This document shows positions 37,283 through 45,062 of a DNA stretch of 64,000 bases, piece by piece. The stretch covers positions 332,018 to 396,017 of the forward strand of contig NZ_NQJF01000002.1 of assembly GCF_002245495.1 (NCBI RefSeq), given 5' to 3'. The stretch comes from Oceanimonas baumannii. Lineage in GTDB: Bacteria > Pseudomonadota > Gammaproteobacteria > Enterobacterales > Aeromonadaceae. Every line of letters starts with the position of its first letter. Positions within the stretch are counted from its first letter, which is position 1. The notes beneath the pieces were generated by a model. The model did no database searches. It was not told the origin of the DNA and saw only the letters and a list, made by a program, of their open reading frames with translations. The position numbers were made by a program, and so were the translations under genes.

Positions 37283-37618
37283 ATGTCTGCCACGGTTCAT
37301 CATTTGTTGCTCACCATAGAAAATGAGCTTAACACCCTTGGCTGGTGGCAAGACGAGCCCCCGCCACCTGGTGCCCTGCAAAGTACGCAGCCCTTTTGTC
37401 TCGATACCTTAAGCCTGCCTCAATGGCTGCAGTTTGTGTTGCTGCCCCGGCTGCGAGATCTGCTGGCCGCCGGCCTGCCGCTGCCTGCCCGCATTGCGGT
37501 TTACCCGATGGCAACGGAAAGCATGAAAGGCGCACCCGAAGAAACAAGCGCACTGCTTGAAGCCATTGCTCAGCTGGATGAAACCCTGACCGGCCTGCCG
37601 GTGGAGCGCGAAGCATGA
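37283..37618 (+). CDS. yqcC: YqcC family protein
   Basis: A 111-residue acidic helical protein similar to E. coli YqcC (109 residues), with CLDTLSLPQWLQFVLLPRLR as its hallmark, seen here as FCLDTLSLPQWLQFVLLPR. It is the first of the yqcC-truC-yqcA trio, as in E. coli. The function is unknown. ATG 37283 has AGAGGAG upstream. The stop overlaps the truC start by four bases. Confidence 0.9.
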   Translation: MSATVHHLLLTIENELNTLGWWQDEPPPPGALQSTQPFCLDTLSLPQWLQFVLLPRLRDLLAAGLPLPARIAVYPMATESMKGAPEETSALLEAIAQLDETLTGLPVEREA

Positions 37619-38337
37619 GTATCTCACTGATTTATGAAGATGAGTGGCTGGTCGCCGTTAATAAAGAGCCTGGCCTGCTGGTTCACCGCAGCTGGCTTGA
37701 TCGTCATGAAACCCGTTTTGCCATGCAGTTGACCCGTGATGCCGTGGGTTGCCATGTGTTTCCGGTACACCGGCTGGATCGCCCTACTTCGGGCGTGCTG
37801 CTGTTTGCCAAAAATGCCGAGGTAGCCCGCACACTGACCGAGGCTTTCAGTGGCCGTGAGATAAACAAAACCTATCTGGCTGTGGTGAGGGGGTATCTGG
37901 AAGGGGAGGGGAGGCTTGACTATGCCCTTACCTGCGAACTTGATGACATTGCTGACAAATTTGCCGATGCCGACAAACCGCCTCAGGATGCCGTTACCCG
38001 CTGGCAGGGACTGTCAAAGGTTGAACTGCCCTTTACGGTGTCCAAAAAGCATGCCACCAGCCGTTACAGCCTGATGCAGCTCAGCCCTGAAACCGGGCGC
38101 AAGCATCAGCTGCGCCGGCACATGGCTCACCTGCGTCACCCTATTGTGGGCGACACCAGTCACGGCGATGGTCGTCATAACCGTTTTTTCCGGGAGCAGT
38201 ATCAATGTGATCGCCTTATGCTACATGCTGCCCGCTTGAGTCTTACCCATCCGGTCACCGGAGCGCCGCTCAACATCGTCGCCCCCGTAGATCACCATTG
38301 GAAGCACCTTGCCAACGAATTCGGGTGGAATTTGTAG
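37615..38337 (+). CDS. truC: TruC, tRNA pseudouridine(65) synthase
   Basis: A 240-residue RluA-type pseudouridine synthase with the catalytic Asp in HRLDRPTSGVLLFAK and the family segments KTYLAVVRGY and GRKHQLRRHMAHLRHPIVGD. It modifies U65 of tRNA-Ile and tRNA-Asp in E. coli. Slightly shorter than E. coli TruC (260). Translationally coupled to yqcC. A repeat array separates it from yqcA. Confidence 0.93.
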   Translation: MSISLIYEDEWLVAVNKEPGLLVHRSWLDRHETRFAMQLTRDAVGCHVFPVHRLDRPTSGVLLFAKNAEVARTLTEAFSGREINKTYLAVVRGYLEGEGRLDYALTCELDDIADKFADADKPPQDAVTRWQGLSKVELPFTVSKKHATSRYSLMQLSPETGRKHQLRRHMAHLRHPIVGDTSHGDGRHNRFFREQYQCDRLMLHAARLSLTHPVTGAPLNIVAPVDHHWKHLANEFGWNL

Positions 38338-38340
38338 AAA

Positions 38341-38482
38341 CTTAGTCGTCATTCCCGTTCGCTTCGTTGTCATTTCCGCGAAGGCGGAAATCCACTCCTC
38401 AGACGGCGCTGTTGGCTGAGCGTGTACACGTCTGCCCTGGGCTCCCGTCTGCACGGGAGCGACGAGATTTTGTCATTCCCGC
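38341..38482 (+). repeat. 124-base intergenic repeat, copy 3
   Basis: First unit of a second two-unit array filling the 358-base gap between truC and yqcA. Hairpin A is here ATTTCCGC-GAAG-GCGGAAAT (38371-38390): both arms are changed relative to copy 1 so that pairing is kept. Hairpin B is GCTCCCGT-CTGC-ACGGGAGC. A short partial repeat start (GTCATTCCCGTTCGC) precedes it at 38347. Confidence 0.82.
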
Positions 38483-38634
38483 TCGTTTAGTCGTCATTCC
38501 CGCGCAGGCGGAAATCCATTCCTCAGACGGCGCTGTTGGTTGAGAGTGTGCACGTCTGCTCTGGGCTCCCGTCCCCGTCTTCACGGGGATGACGTTTCTT
38601 CACGGGAGCGACGACACACTGTCATTCCGGCCCT
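38483..38634 (+). repeat. 124-base intergenic repeat, copy 4 with terminal extension
   Basis: Second unit; the GTCATT motif starts exactly 124 bases after that of copy 3. Hairpin A has one arm changed (ATTCCCGC against GCGGAAAT, one C-A mismatch), an intermediate between copies 1 and 3. It ends with the same CCCCGTCTTCACGGGG extension as copy 2. Confidence 0.82.
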
Positions 38635-38695
38635 ACACATGCCTGGCTGGCCATGGCATAGTGCACCGACACCAATAAAAACAAGGAGCGCATGA

Positions 38696-39136
38696 ATGGC
38701 AACAGTGGATATTATTATCGGAACCGTTTACGGTTCGGCCGTGCTGGTGGCTGAAACGCTGGAAGAAGAATTGATTAAAGCCGGCCACAGTGTAAGCCTG
38801 CATGAGGATGCCGAGCTTGCCGGGCTCGACCGCTCCCACTTCTGGCTGTTTGTTACCTCAACCACCGGGCAGGGAGAACTGCCGCCCGATCTGGTGCCTT
38901 TCTATCAGGAACTGCGTGAAACCTGCCCGCCTATTCCCGACGTGCGTTATGCCTTGGTAGCCCTGGGTGACAGCAGCTATGAGCATTTTTGTGGTGCCGG
39001 CGAGCTGCTTAACGAGCAGTTGCAGGAGCTGCAGGCACAGGCGGTGACTGAGCATTTAAAAGTAGACGCTTCTGAAACCCTGGAGCCGGAAGTGCCGGCA
39101 CTGCAGTGGCTGAAAAGCTGGATGGAAAAAATTTAA
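38696..39136 (+). CDS. yqcA: YqcA/MioC-type flavodoxin
   Basis: A 146-residue short-chain flavodoxin. The FMN phosphate loop is IIGTVYGSAVLVAETL, the second loop TSTTGQGELPPDL and the third ALGDSSYEHFCGAG. It is the third gene of the yqcC-truC-yqcA group. An electron carrier; the partner is unknown. ATG 38696 has AAGGAG upstream. Confidence 0.92.
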   Translation: MATVDIIIGTVYGSAVLVAETLEEELIKAGHSVSLHEDAELAGLDRSHFWLFVTSTTGQGELPPDLVPFYQELRETCPPIPDVRYALVALGDSSYEHFCGAGELLNEQLQELQAQAVTEHLKVDASETLEPEVPALQWLKSWMEKI

Positions 39137-39150
39137 CACCTGCAACATGG

Positions 39151-39213
39151 CCTGGGCTGCCGTCTGTGCGGGAGTGCAACTGCCGCCATTCCGGCCTCCG
39201 AGCCGGAATCCAT
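39151..39213 (+). repeat. Partial copy of the intergenic repeat, copy 5
   Basis: Degenerate 3' part of the repeat family (CCTGGGCTGCCGTCTGTGCG...) ending in the hairpin ATTCCGGC-CTCCGA-GCCGGAAT, identical to the end of copy 2. It lies after yqcA, before the convergent trmO. Confidence 0.7.
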
Positions 39214-39257
39214 GCAGCAAGCATGGCGATGAAAACCGTACCCTATGCGACACCATA

Positions 39258-39287
39258 GCCCGGTTTGTAAGCGTGTTAAAACCGGGC
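39258..39287. terminator. Hairpin between convergent yqcA and trmO
   Basis: GCCCGGTTT-(12-base loop)-AAACCGGGC, a 9-bp perfect stem, in the gap after yqcA and just past the trmO stop. Probably terminates one or both transcripts; no long U-tract. Confidence 0.55.
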
Positions 39288-39301
39288 CTGCAGGCGCTAA
39301 T

Positions 39302-39997
39302 CTAGACTATCTCTAACACACGGGTAAGCTGGCCAAACACTTCATACCGCACGTTGTAGTCGTATAAACGCACGCCATATTTCTGCCAGCCCTGTTCCTG
39401 TTTTTTATAGGCAGGGCGGGGATCCTGCACCAGAACTTCGGTAATAAATTCCTGCAAGTCGGGCACGGAAGAGCGCGCGCAAGCCTGCTCGGCATCGGGC
39501 GAAAAAATGACTTCCATACCCAGATCCGGTGGTGTAGGTGCAAAGCCCCCATGAGCGTGGGGCACGGCATCGGCCCAGGGCAAATAGGGCTTAATGTCTA
39601 CAATGGGGGTGCCGTCGACCAGATCTACCCCTCCCAGCTCCAGCCATACCTTGTTGCCGCTTTTGCACATGTCGCGCAGCTCGACTACCGACAACCCCAG
39701 CGGGTTGGGGCGGAAGGTGGAGCGGGTAGAGAACACACCGACCCGTTCGTTTCCTCCCAGGCGGGGGGGACGCACGGTGGGCTTCCAGCCTTGCTCCATG
39801 GTTTGGTGAAAGACAAACACCAGCCATAAATGACTGAACTCGCCCAACCCTCTGAATGCACTGGGATCGTTATAAGGCGGCAACATCTCAAGCTGTGCCC
39901 GGGCGCGGCTTACCAGCCCCGGCTGGCGCGGTACCGCAAATTTTTCCTTATAAGGCGAGCGGACGATGCCAATCGGATCAAGATTAATCGTGGTCAT
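39302..39997 (-). CDS. trmO: TrmO, tRNA t6A37 N6-methyltransferase
   Basis: A 231-residue enzyme that methylates the N6 of threonylcarbamoyladenosine 37 in tRNA-Thr to give m6t6A. The family pattern is strong: IGIVRSPYKEKFAVPRQPGL, FSHLWLVFVFHQTME, TVRPPRLGGNERVGVFSTRS and FRPNPLGLSVVEL. The length matches E. coli TrmO (235). It follows rcsF on the same strand by 61 bases, as in E. coli. Confidence 0.95.
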   Translation of the reverse strand: MTTINLDPIGIVRSPYKEKFAVPRQPGLVSRARAQLEMLPPYNDPSAFRGLGEFSHLWLVFVFHQTMEQGWKPTVRPPRLGGNERVGVFSTRSTFRPNPLGLSVVELRDMCKSGNKVWLELGGVDLVDGTPIVDIKPYLPWADAVPHAHGGFAPTPPDLGMEVIFSPDAEQACARSSVPDLQEFITEVLVQDPRPAYKKQEQGWQKYGVRLYDYNVRYEVFGQLTRVLEIV

Positions 39998-40058
39998 AAA
40001 TTCTCAAAAACACAGTCATGGCTGCCAGCAGTAATTACGGCCGACAGCCTGGGGCTTA

Positions 40059-40427
40059 CTACTTATTAACTTTAAGTGCCTGGCCACTGCACAGCACCTG
40101 CTCAATGCATCCGGGCATGTCATTAAACCGGGTGCAGCGGTCCAGCAAAATGCCATTGGCTCCCATATCGGCGGCACGGCGGCGAATGTGGGCACGGGCA
40201 TCGGCATCTTTAGGAGGTGGTTCATTGGCTTCAATCTTACAGGCTTCGCCTTCCACCGTGCCCAGGGTGACATAGTTAAGGCCTTTCAGTTCATCACGGC
40301 CATACAGGGTGACGTTGTTACCTTTGTAATAATCCTTAATACCGGTGGGCGACACATTGCTGTCTACCGCCATATTGGCACAACCGGAAAGAGTGAGGGC
40401 AGCCAGAACCAGTGCAGGTACACGCAT
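40059..40427 (-). CDS. rcsF: RcsF-like outer-membrane lipoprotein
   Basis: A 122-residue lipoprotein (lipobox LTLSGC, C16) related to RcsF, the outer-membrane sensor of the Rcs envelope-stress phosphorelay. Four cysteines, in GEACKIE, LDRCTRF, MPGCIEQ and VLCSGQ, match the two non-consecutive disulfides of RcsF. The segment DELKGLNYVTLGTVEG resembles EELVGKPFRDLGEVSG in E. coli. The proline-rich linker after the lipid anchor is shorter than in E. coli (134 residues). The rcsF-trmO order is conserved. Whether this organism has the RcsBCD system cannot be seen here. Confidence 0.85.
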   Translation of the reverse strand: MRVPALVLAALTLSGCANMAVDSNVSPTGIKDYYKGNNVTLYGRDELKGLNYVTLGTVEGEACKIEANEPPPKDADARAHIRRRAADMGANGILLDRCTRFNDMPGCIEQVLCSGQALKVNK

Positions 40428-40536
40428 GACAAATCCTTAATATCTGAGTGAGTTACGCCTATTCTGCCTTAGCTGGCAGCCCGCGGAAAGTCACAAACGC
40501 ATGATCAGCCCGGTAATGTGCATTCGGCTTCGCGGC

Positions 40537-40554
40537 CACTTTTTCCAAAAAGGT
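40537..40554. other. Near-palindrome in the rcsF-ugd divergent region
   Basis: CACTTTTT-CC-AAAAAGGTG, an imperfect inverted repeat (one bulged base) in the 220-base gap between rcsF and ugd. It could be an operator or part of the glycan-operon leader. The rest of this gap shows no clear promoter to me. Confidence 0.3.
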
Positions 40555-40647
40555 GTATTATCAATAAAGACAACAGCGGAAAGCATACTCAGGACGAGCA
40601 TGCGCTGTTGTGCACATTTCGGACATCGGCAATGGGAGAAACGCCGT

Positions 40648-41976
40648 ATGCACTCCACGGGCGGTAGCGTAAAAAGCGGTCAGCCACGTCAGGTGGTTGC
40701 CGTCATCGGAGCAGGATATGTGGGGCTGGCTAATGCACTGCTGCTGGCACAGCATAACCACGTAGTCTTGCAAGACATCAACCCGGCTAAAATCACTCAG
40801 CTTAATAACCGTATATCTCCGCTGGAAGACAATGACATTCAGGCATTTCTGAATGATCCGGCCATCACTTTTCAGGCAACTACCAGTCTGCCTCACGCAT
40901 GCCGGCAGGCCGGGCTGGTGATTATTGCCACGCCAACCGACTACGATCCGGATACCGGTTATTTCAATACCCGGTCTGTCACCGAAGTGGCAGAAGCCGT
41001 TACCCGCCTTAACCCTCACGCGCTTATCATTATCAAGTCTACCGTACCGGTGGGCTTTACCTGCCAGCTTATTCAGCACACTCAAAACGCCAATATCCTG
41101 TTTTCGCCCGAGTTTCTTCGTGAAGGCCGTGCGCTGCACGACAACCTTTATCCGTCACGGCTGATTGTGGGCGGGCAGCCGGATCTGGCCGGGCGTTATG
41201 CTGCGCTGATGCAGCAGGGAGCGGCGGTTGAGCAGGTTCCGGTGCTGTTTACCAGCAGCACCGAGGCCGAAGCCATCAAGCTGTTTGCCAATACTTATCT
41301 GGCTATGCGGGTGGCATTTTTTAATGAGCTGGATACCTACGCAGAAAGTAAAAACCTGAACAGCAAACAGATTATTGAGGGAGTCTGCCTGGATCCGCGC
41401 ATTGGTGAGCACTATAACAACCCCAGCTTTGGCTATGGTGGCTATTGCCTGCCCAAAGATACCAGGCAGCTGCTGTCTAACTACCGGGATATCCCCAGTA
41501 ATCTTATTCAGGCCATTGTGGACGCCAACAGCACCCGGAAAAGCTTTATTGCCAGCCGGATAATAGAAAAGCTAAATCGCCACCTCAGTGTCCGGCAACC
41601 TTATCAAGCGCTGTATCACTATCACTATTCAGAAGCACACTGCAATTCTTCCGGATTTGCCACGGTCTGTACCACACCTGTACAGGCCCCACCGGTTCCC
41701 ACCGTGGGCATTTACCGGCTGGCGATGAAAGCGGGATCCGATAATTTCAGGGACTCTGCCATTCAGGGCATTATGAAGCGGATTAAAGCCCACCGGATAA
41801 ATATTATTGTTTATGAGCCATTGCTGGATGATGCGGAGTTTTTACAATCACCAGTTATTAAAGGAATTGGCGAGTTTATACAAAAGGCGGATGTCATTGT
41901 GGCAAACCGGTTAACACCAGAGCTGCAGAGTGTGGCGGAAAAGGTGTATACCAGAGACTTATTTGGAAACGACTAA
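40648..41976 (+). CDS. ugd: UDP-glucose 6-dehydrogenase with an unusual insertion
   Basis: A 442-residue nucleotide-sugar dehydrogenase that oxidises UDP-glucose to UDP-glucuronate. It has the NAD motif [12 protein letters not shown] and [10 protein letters not shown], and FSPEFLREG. The catalytic Cys is C267 in [11 protein letters not shown]. The C-terminal domain has [19 protein letters not shown]. Between residues ~315 and 350, where E. coli Ugd (388 residues) goes straight from the linker helix to VGIYRL, there is an extra His/Tyr/Cys/Pro-rich segment ([14 protein letters not shown]). ATG 40648 has GGGAGA upstream; GTG 40693 would remove 15 residues and place the ops element in the leader. 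First gene of the glycan cluster. Confidence 0.9.
   Translation: MHSTGGSVKSGQPRQVVAVIGAGYVGLANALLLAQHNHVVLQDINPAKITQLNNRISPLEDNDIQAFLNDPAITFQATTSLPHACRQAGLVIIATPTDYDPDTGYFNTRSVTEVAEAVTRLNPHALIIIKSTVPVGFTCQLIQHTQNANILFSPEFLREGRALHDNLYPSRLIVGGQPDLAGRYAALMQQGAAVEQVPVLFTSSTEAEAIKLFANTYLAMRVAFFNELDTYAESKNLNSKQIIEGVCLDPRIGEHYNNPSFGYGGYCLPKDTRQLLSNYRDIPSNLIQAIVDANSTRKSFIASRIIEKLNRHLSVRQPYQALYHYHYSEAHCNSSGFATVCTTPVQAPPVPTVGIYRLAMKAGSDNFRDSAIQGIMKRIKAHRINIIVYEPLLDDAEFLQSPVIKGIGEFIQKADVIVANRLTPELQSVAEKVYTRDLFGND
40660..40670 (+). promoter_or_regulatory. ops element (JUMPstart core), RfaH recruitment site
   Basis: GGCGGTAGCGT is an exact copy of the ops core found in leaders of long surface-polysaccharide operons. 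The preceding CCACGG also follows the JUMPstart form CCAGGG. It lies at the front of the glycan cluster on the coding strand. In enterics RNA polymerase pauses at ops and RfaH loads there, suppressing Rho termination across the operon. If ugd begins at ATG 40648 the element is in codons 5-8; if ugd begins at GTG 40693 it is in the leader, as usual. A chance match at this exact place is unlikely. Confidence 0.75.
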
Positions 41977-41980
41977 ATAA

Positions 41981-43267
41981 ATGTGGAATAAACTTCTTCT
42001 GGTGATAAAACGCCCCCTGATTAAAAGCTTTATCAGTCTTGGTATGCTGCGGGCTGCGTCTTTACCTTTGAGCCTGGTGGTTAGTGTGTTACTGGCCAGA
42101 GAGCTGGGGCCAGAAAAGTTCGGGCAATATGTGTTTGTCATGACAGTCATATCCATGCTGGCACTGCCTGTGGCGGGTGGAGTTCCTGCCCTGCTAACGC
42201 GTGAAATCGCTGTATTCTCTCATAAAATGCAGTGGGGGCTGTATCGGGGAGTGATCAGGTTTGCACATGTCTGGGTGAGCGTATTCAGCTTGATTGTTCT
42301 TGCTGTTTTTTTAAGTCTTTCTGGCTGGTTACCCAGTGAAAGTAAATGGCAATTCATAACACTGGCAGTATTTATACTTCCCTTTACTGCGCTGGCTGCA
42401 GTACGGGACGGTGCTCTTAAAGGTCTGGCCAAACCATTTTATTCAGAGCTGCCCAAGTTGCTCATCCAGCCAGCTTTATTGCTGATAGCCTTCTTATACC
42501 TGCTGAGTACCAATCGTTTGAGTGTAGAAAATCTTATCTACAGCCAGATAATCGTGGCTTTTATAATATTTGTTTTATTCAGCCTGGCTTTTTTAAAGCT
42601 GCAGCCAGTGTTTACTTCAGATACTAAACCTGAGTATCACACCAAGCAGTGGGGGCGGGCTCTGCTGCCTTTTACCTTGCTGGCATTGGTTAGCTCATTC
42701 AATACCCAAATCAGCCTGGTGTTACTTGGGGTGCTCAGCACAGATGATCAGGTGGCCGCCATGCGGGTAGCAGAGCGGGGTGCCCAGTTTGTGGTGCTGT
42801 CGTTAACATTGGTCAACCTGGTGGTTGCGCCTTATTTCGCCAAGGCATGGCGAGATCAAAATAAGGAGCAACTGCAACACCTGGCCAGACAGGCAGCACG
42901 GGGATCTTTTTCCATTGCGCTGCCCATTGGTCTGATATTGCTGTTTGGTGGGCAAAGTCTGCTGGGCTGGGTGTTTGGTGATGAATATGCCTTGTCGGCC
43001 TATTACCCCATGGCTGTGCTGGTGATCGGGCAGTTATTTAATGTGTTTTGTGGCTCTGTGGGTTATCTGCTCTCCATGAGTGGGCATGAAAGGGATACTT
43101 TGAAAGGGCAATTGGTTGCAGTACTTTTTAGTGTTCTGCTTTGTGTATGGTTGATCCCAATTTATGGAGCTATTGGGGCTGCTATTGGTGTGGCTATAAG
43201 TATTGTAATCTGGAATTGTGTTTTGTTGTTTTTTGTTTTTAAAAAAATGGGGATGTCTTATATTTAA
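41981..43267 (+). CDS. Wzx-type oligosaccharide flippase
   Basis: A 428-residue membrane protein with about 12 predicted helices of the MOP/Wzx exporter superfamily; the N-terminus has the usual pattern SLPLSLVVSVLLARELGPEK, FGQYVFVMT. It would flip the undecaprenyl-linked oligosaccharide to the periplasm. Four bases after ugd. Base composition begins to fall in its last ~150 bases. No specific repeat-unit substrate can be inferred. Confidence 0.85.
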   Translation: MWNKLLLVIKRPLIKSFISLGMLRAASLPLSLVVSVLLARELGPEKFGQYVFVMTVISMLALPVAGGVPALLTREIAVFSHKMQWGLYRGVIRFAHVWVSVFSLIVLAVFLSLSGWLPSESKWQFITLAVFILPFTALAAVRDGALKGLAKPFYSELPKLLIQPALLLIAFLYLLSTNRLSVENLIYSQIIVAFIIFVLFSLAFLKLQPVFTSDTKPEYHTKQWGRALLPFTLLALVSSFNTQISLVLLGVLSTDDQVAAMRVAERGAQFVVLSLTLVNLVVAPYFAKAWRDQNKEQLQHLARQAARGSFSIALPIGLILLFGGQSLLGWVFGDEYALSAYYPMAVLVIGQLFNVFCGSVGYLLSMSGHERDTLKGQLVAVLFSVLLCVWLIPIYGAIGAAIGVAISIVIWNCVLLFFVFKKMGMSYI

Positions 43268-43277
43268 TGGTGATGGC

Positions 43278-44210
43278 ATGAATATGAATGAACTCAGGTT
43301 TTTCTATAAAACAAACCCAAAATACCAGTTTCATATGCGACTGATTAAGTCTATGACTTTTAAAGTCACAAAGAAATGTCGACTTGAGGATGATGGAGCA
43401 AGTAAAGATTTTATCTTTTTGGTGGGGTGTGGCAGATCAGGAAATACCTTGCTCCGTCGGCTTATGATGCAAGAGATGGATATATATATACCACCGGAGA
43501 CTTATGTTCTACCTGAGCAAATAATGCATTTCTACAGAAATTCTGGGGAGTCTTGGGATTATAAAGTAAAAACAACGATTAGTTTACTTGAGTATCATAA
43601 GGAGTTTGATACTTTCAATGTCTTAACCCTGAGGGATTTCGTGGAAGAGGCATGTAGGTGGCCAGAGAAAGAGCAAAGCCTTTTTAATCTGATAAACAAG
43701 TTATACTTTTGGCTTTCTGTGAATGATGGTGTTGAATCTAGGTTTGTAGGTGATAAGACACCATTGAACACCTTGAGTTTAGGTGTTATAAGGAAAGCAT
43801 TCCCACGAGCTAGATATATATGCATGAAGAGAGATCCTATTGATGTTGTTTCTTCATATATTAACTCTGGGCTATGTGGTGATGTATCTCGTGCGGCTGA
43901 AAGGTGGAAAGCTAGTTATTGTGCTTGGAATAATTTTAAGACGGATAATCCAAACCTAAGATTTATCGAGGTGGATTATGAAAAGTTAGTTTCTGCACCA
44001 GAAAATACTATTCTTGAAATATCTGGTAGAATTGGGGTCCCACTTAGAGAAAAAAGAGTGAAAGACATTCTGGATATTATGGGTGATGTCTGTTTAAGAA
44101 AGCATCATGCTTCTGTATATGACGCACCGAATAGAAAATCGATAGGGAAAGGTAAGAAGTTCCTTACTGACAGAGAAATAGATATTATTAACAGTGTAAT
44201 TAATGCTTAA
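43278..44210 (+). CDS. Sulfotransferase (PAPS-dependent), glycan-modifying candidate
   Basis: A 310-residue soluble sulfotransferase-fold protein. The PAPS 5'-phosphosulfate loop is FLVGCGRSGNTLLRRL (about residues 47-62), and VGDKTPLN follows at 157-164. The 3'-phosphate-binding strand/helix is YICMKRDPIDVVSSYIN (180-196). In this setting it would transfer sulfate to a sugar of the surface glycan, though protein or small-molecule substrates are not excluded. The gene is AT-rich compared with its surroundings, a sign of transfer. I chose ATG 43278; a start at 43218 inside the flippase gene is less likely. No cysDN or cysC PAPS-synthesis gene is in the window. Confidence 0.85.
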   Translation: MNMNELRFFYKTNPKYQFHMRLIKSMTFKVTKKCRLEDDGASKDFIFLVGCGRSGNTLLRRLMMQEMDIYIPPETYVLPEQIMHFYRNSGESWDYKVKTTISLLEYHKEFDTFNVLTLRDFVEEACRWPEKEQSLFNLINKLYFWLSVNDGVESRFVGDKTPLNTLSLGVIRKAFPRARYICMKRDPIDVVSSYINSGLCGDVSRAAERWKASYCAWNNFKTDNPNLRFIEVDYEKLVSAPENTILEISGRIGVPLREKRVKDILDIMGDVCLRKHHASVYDAPNRKSIGKGKKFLTDREIDIINSVINA

Positions 44211-44255
44211 CTATGTCATGCATATTTTTTACTGTTAACTACTGGCTGTTTACGT

Positions 44256-45032
44256 ATGACTCTTGAGATGTTGTATTCCACTTATGGAGATAGAATATTC
44301 AGGTTAATTAATAACTTGCCCCCACAGAGCTTATATGTTTCCATAACAATTGTTCATCAAGTTGGCGGATGTGATCAGTTGATGAATTATCAAGAGCATT
44401 TTAAGCGGCGAAGTGATATTAGGTATATACCAATAAATAGTGTAGGAGTCACAAAAAGTAGAAATGTAGCTATTGAAAACTCACATGCTGATATTGTTTT
44501 GTTTTGTGACGATGATGTGGTGTATGAAGATGATTTTTATAAAAAAGTCATTCTTTCGTACAAAGAAAATAGTGGTGTGGATTTTATAACGTTTTCTTAT
44601 AATAGGGGGTTAACTCAACCTGTTAAGTTTTCAAAAAGGAAAACTAAGCACGACCTTTTCTCTATCCTTAGTGTAGGCACTATAGAAATAAGTTGTTTAA
44701 GAAGTTCATTGTTGAACGCAAGGTGTTTCTTTCCCGAGGATATGGGGACAGGTCAAAAACTGTTCTTATGTGATGAACCTGTTTTTTTGGCATCGCTTAT
44801 AAGAGCAGGTTGCCGAGGGATCTATGTACCTCTCAATATCTGTGATCATCCTGATGAATCAAGTGGAGCTGACTTTAAATCATATTATGCAATAGAGTCT
44901 AGGTATGAGTGTTTCAAAAGAGTTTTTGGTCTCTTTATGGGGAGGGTATTGTTCTTTTGTTTTGTTTTTTATAGGCTTAAAGATTTTGGGGGTGGGGTAA
45001 GGGTCTTGAAATATATTTTTAGGAAGGTGTAG
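44256..45032 (+). CDS. Family-2-like glycosyltransferase
   Basis: A 258-residue GT-A-type transferase. The metal-binding acidic motif is FCDDDV (D85-D87), with VGVTKSRNVAIENS before it (a glycosyltransferase-2 pattern). The C-terminus is hydrophobic and aromatic (VLFFCFVFYRL) and could attach to the membrane. The donor and acceptor are unknown. It is strongly AT-rich: I counted 20 G+C in the 60 bases 44281-44340. Confidence 0.78.
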   Translation: MTLEMLYSTYGDRIFRLINNLPPQSLYVSITIVHQVGGCDQLMNYQEHFKRRSDIRYIPINSVGVTKSRNVAIENSHADIVLFCDDDVVYEDDFYKKVILSYKENSGVDFITFSYNRGLTQPVKFSKRKTKHDLFSILSVGTIEISCLRSSLLNARCFFPEDMGTGQKLFLCDEPVFLASLIRAGCRGIYVPLNICDHPDESSGADFKSYYAIESRYECFKRVFGLFMGRVLFFCFVFYRLKDFGGGVRVLKYIFRKV

Positions 45033-45062
45033 ATGTTGTTTTTTCTTTAGTTTTGGAGTTTT

